From Bacteroidota bacterium (GTDB lineage Bacteria; Bacteroidota; Ignavibacteria; OLB7), in assembly GCA_018266795.1 (NCBI GenBank), contig JAFDZV010000014.1:22029-86028 (forward strand): DNA of 64,000 bases. The letters run 5' to 3'. Numbering within the stretch: the stretch's first letter is position 1; every line of letters begins with the position of its first letter. Of the stretch, positions 62,292 to 64,000 are shown piece after piece. The notes under the pieces are model-generated. The model did no database searches, was not told the origin of the DNA, and was given only the letters and a program-made list of their open reading frames with translations. The translations under genes were made by a program, and so were the position numbers.

Positions 62292-64000
62292 ATGCGCAGT
62301 TATTTCCTCGTTCTTACCATCATGGCCCTCGCCCTTGCGCCATGTGTTCTGCATGCCCAGGCGCCTGCGCGCGACACTGCGGCCTCATCCCCCTTGAGGG
62401 GGATCGGTCACGGCGACGCCGGGATCGAGGGGGTGCCCCTCTCACGCTTCGAGTACGTGGAGCATCGCGACACCGCCTCATGGGACTGGGACGGCCTCAA
62501 GACCGCCGATACCTTCTCGCTGCAGCATCACCAGAACACCGAGCCGGAGTTCTGCACCGATCGCCGTCTTCACTCCGCCACCTTCTCCATCAAGCTGGAC
62601 CGCGGCGATGACTACGAGTACGGACGCAACGCCTTCGCCGTCTCCCTCTCGCTCAACCTCTTCGCTCTGGACACCAACGGCGACACCACCTTCCGCCACA
62701 ACCCGGTGGACTTCTCCATCAACGAGAACGCGCCGGAGCAGTTGTTCCAGCTCGATCTCGCCTCGGCACTCGAGCTCGATACCTGTGCCCGGCTGGACCG
62801 CTGGAAGGCGAAGGTTCTCTCCTACAGCCCCGGCTCCACGACGCAGGACGTGCGGCTCACCTTCTCCTACCGCGAGGAGTATGCCATCGGCGCGAAGAAG
62901 ACCGGCGCGCCGAACGATCCGCTCGTTGTTGCCGATCGCGTGACGGGCCCGGTCACGGGGAACCCGACCACGTTCGCGTGGGAGGTTGCCGAGGGATGCA
63001 ACGACACCTTCCCCGGCTACCAGCTTCAGGTGCTCCGGCTCTTCAACGTGGATACCAGTTACAAGAGCGACTCCAGCGTGCGCGCCGTTGTGGACTGGCA
63101 TCAGGCGTTGACGGTGGAGACCGATGACGGCCGCCGCTCGCTTGCGCTGACGCTTGCCGAGGGAACCGGCTACTACCTCTGGCGCGTGCGCCCCATCGGC
63201 TCCATCTTCGATGGCGGCGTTGCCGACAGCCGGAACTGGGGCGTCTGGAGCAGCGCGCCGCCGCAGGATACCGTGCTTGTGTTCACCAACACCGCGGACA
63301 GCGCGCTGCCGGTTGCGGCATTCTACTACAACCAGTTCGACGACGATATCAACTGGGTCTACAGCCGGACCTTCACCGAGGGGCTGCGCATCGGCGAGGG
63401 GATCAGTTACGCCAGCCCGCTCGGCATGCCGAAGCAGCAACAGACGAAGGTGCAGTCCGCGGACAGCATCGTTGCGGCGAACAGCTTCCAGGACTACAGC
63501 GGGCGTCCGGCGGCGGGGTCGCTCGCGGCGCCGCTGGGGAAGCGTGCCGGCTCCAGCTTCGGCTATCGCGACACGCTGGTGAAGCACGACAGCACTCTGT
63601 ACGGCCCGCAGCATTTCGATGAGGACACGAACCGCCTTGCGCCCCTTGCGGCGAACGGCGGCGCGGTCTCCCGCTTCTGGAGCAACGCCAACGGCGACCT
63701 CACGCGTCCGGTTGCGGACAACTACCCGTTCGCCCGCGCACTCTACACCACCGACGGCTCCGGCCGTGGTGAGGTGGCGGGCGGCCCCGGCCAGGTCTAT
63801 CGCATCGGCGGCGGGAGCGGTGGGAAGGAGCGTACCGGCAAGGCGTACTACGCGAGCGCGTCGAACTGGGAGCTGGTGCATCTCTTCGGCGACGAGGCAC
63901 CCTCGGACACGAGCGTGATCAAGGTGGTGAGCGTTGATCCGAACAAGGTTGCCTCGGTCGCGTGGATGACGAAGGAGGGGACGGTGATCGCGACGGCGGT
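62292..64000 (+). CDS. large exported surface protein, incomplete (RHS/YD-repeat-like N-terminus)
   Basis: Open from ATG 62292 to the window end, at least 569 residues. A signal peptide (LVLTIMALALAPCVLHAQA) starts it. The following 400 residues are beta-rich, with fibronectin-like stretches (GYQLQVLRLFNVD, YYLWRVRPIG). From about residue 395, NSFQDYSGRPAAGSLAAP and FGYRDTLVKHD recall the region before the YD repeats in Bacteroidota RHS-family proteins, where a GRP or GRPMQ motif occurs. The identification is tentative because the C-terminal half, where repeats, a toxin or a secretion-sorting domain would be, lies outside. Codon use is like the neighbours. Confidence 0.6.
   Translation, partial: MRSYFLVLTIMALALAPCVLHAQAPARDTAASSPLRGIGHGDAGIEGVPLSRFEYVEHRDTASWDWDGLKTADTFSLQHHQNTEPEFCTDRRLHSATFSIKLDRGDDYEYGRNAFAVSLSLNLFALDTNGDTTFRHNPVDFSINENAPEQLFQLDLASALELDTCARLDRWKAKVLSYSPGSTTQDVRLTFSYREEYAIGAKKTGAPNDPLVVADRVTGPVTGNPTTFAWEVAEGCNDTFPGYQLQVLRLFNVDTSYKSDSSVRAVVDWHQALTVETDDGRRSLALTLAEGTGYYLWRVRPIGSIFDGGVADSRNWGVWSSAPPQDTVLVFTNTADSALPVAAFYYNQFDDDINWVYSRTFTEGLRIGEGISYASPLGMPKQQQTKVQSADSIVAANSFQDYSGRPAAGSLAAPLGKRAGSSFGYRDTLVKHDSTLYGPQHFDEDTNRLAPLAANGGAVSRFWSNANGDLTRPVADNYPFARALYTTDGSGRGEVAGGPGQVYRIGGGSGGKERTGKAYYASASNWELVHLFGDEAPSDTSVIKVVSVDPNKVASVAWMTKEGTVIATA

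Overview
The window is a gene-dense, GC-rich bacterial chromosome segment with no rRNA, tRNA, CRISPR array or transposase that I can see. Several signs point to the FCB superphylum (Bacteroidota/Chlorobiota/Ignavibacteria/Kapaibacteria side). Promoter-like TAnnTTTG boxes precede many genes. There is a 31-residue AURKAIP1/COX24-type ribosomal protein of the Bacteroidota kind, and there are OmpA-like proteins with thrombospondin type 3 repeats. SecD and SecF are separate genes, which argues against classical Bacteroidia, where they are usually fused. A Kapaibacteria- or Ignavibacteria-like lineage is my best guess; this is inference, not a sequence match.

Layout. 1-21.4 kb is mostly core and envelope genes: two calcium-repeat OmpA-like proteins, pyruvate kinase, secD-secF, a STAS protein, purA, a small lipoprotein, PBP2 (minus strand), sucD with a histone-like tail, a rhodanese, ndk, two related exported proteins, and a membrane-anchored double-GAF protein with a degenerate GGDEF. 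21.5-49.6 kb is a large surface-polysaccharide locus: glycosyltransferases, a Wzy/ligase-like membrane protein, two AsnB-type amidotransferases, an initiating sugar-phosphate transferase, a Gfo/Idh/MocA dehydrogenase, an epimerase, a FemAB-like acyltransferase, a polysaccharide-deacetylase-like protein, and three GDP-heptose genes with a heptosyltransferase. 50-64 kb returns to mixed housekeeping: a MoxR/ChlI-like ATPase, an ArgD-like aminotransferase, the tiny ribosomal protein, HU plus a zinc-ribbon/TPR protein, a lipoprotein, an FAH-family enzyme, an S9 peptidase, a peptide-binding lipoprotein-like SBP, a Tat-type phosphoesterase, and the start of a large surface protein that runs off the end.

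The most unusual item is a three-gene module inside the polysaccharide locus (38.4-41.5 kb). It has the E1-alpha and E1-beta subunits of a thiamine-diphosphate 2-oxoacid dehydrogenase. They are followed by one protein that joins a lipoyl domain and an E3/E1-binding domain to a PglD/NeuD-type hexapeptide acyltransferase, where an E2 catalytic domain would normally be. This suggests a dedicated multienzyme complex that makes an acyl group from a 2-oxoacid and passes it by a swinging lipoyl arm to an amino sugar.

A second layer of structure is a family of degenerate heptanucleotide tandem repeats (consensus GTCAGTN). They occur at five intergenic sites, often as facing arms around a short spacer, in one case filling the whole gap up to a start codon.
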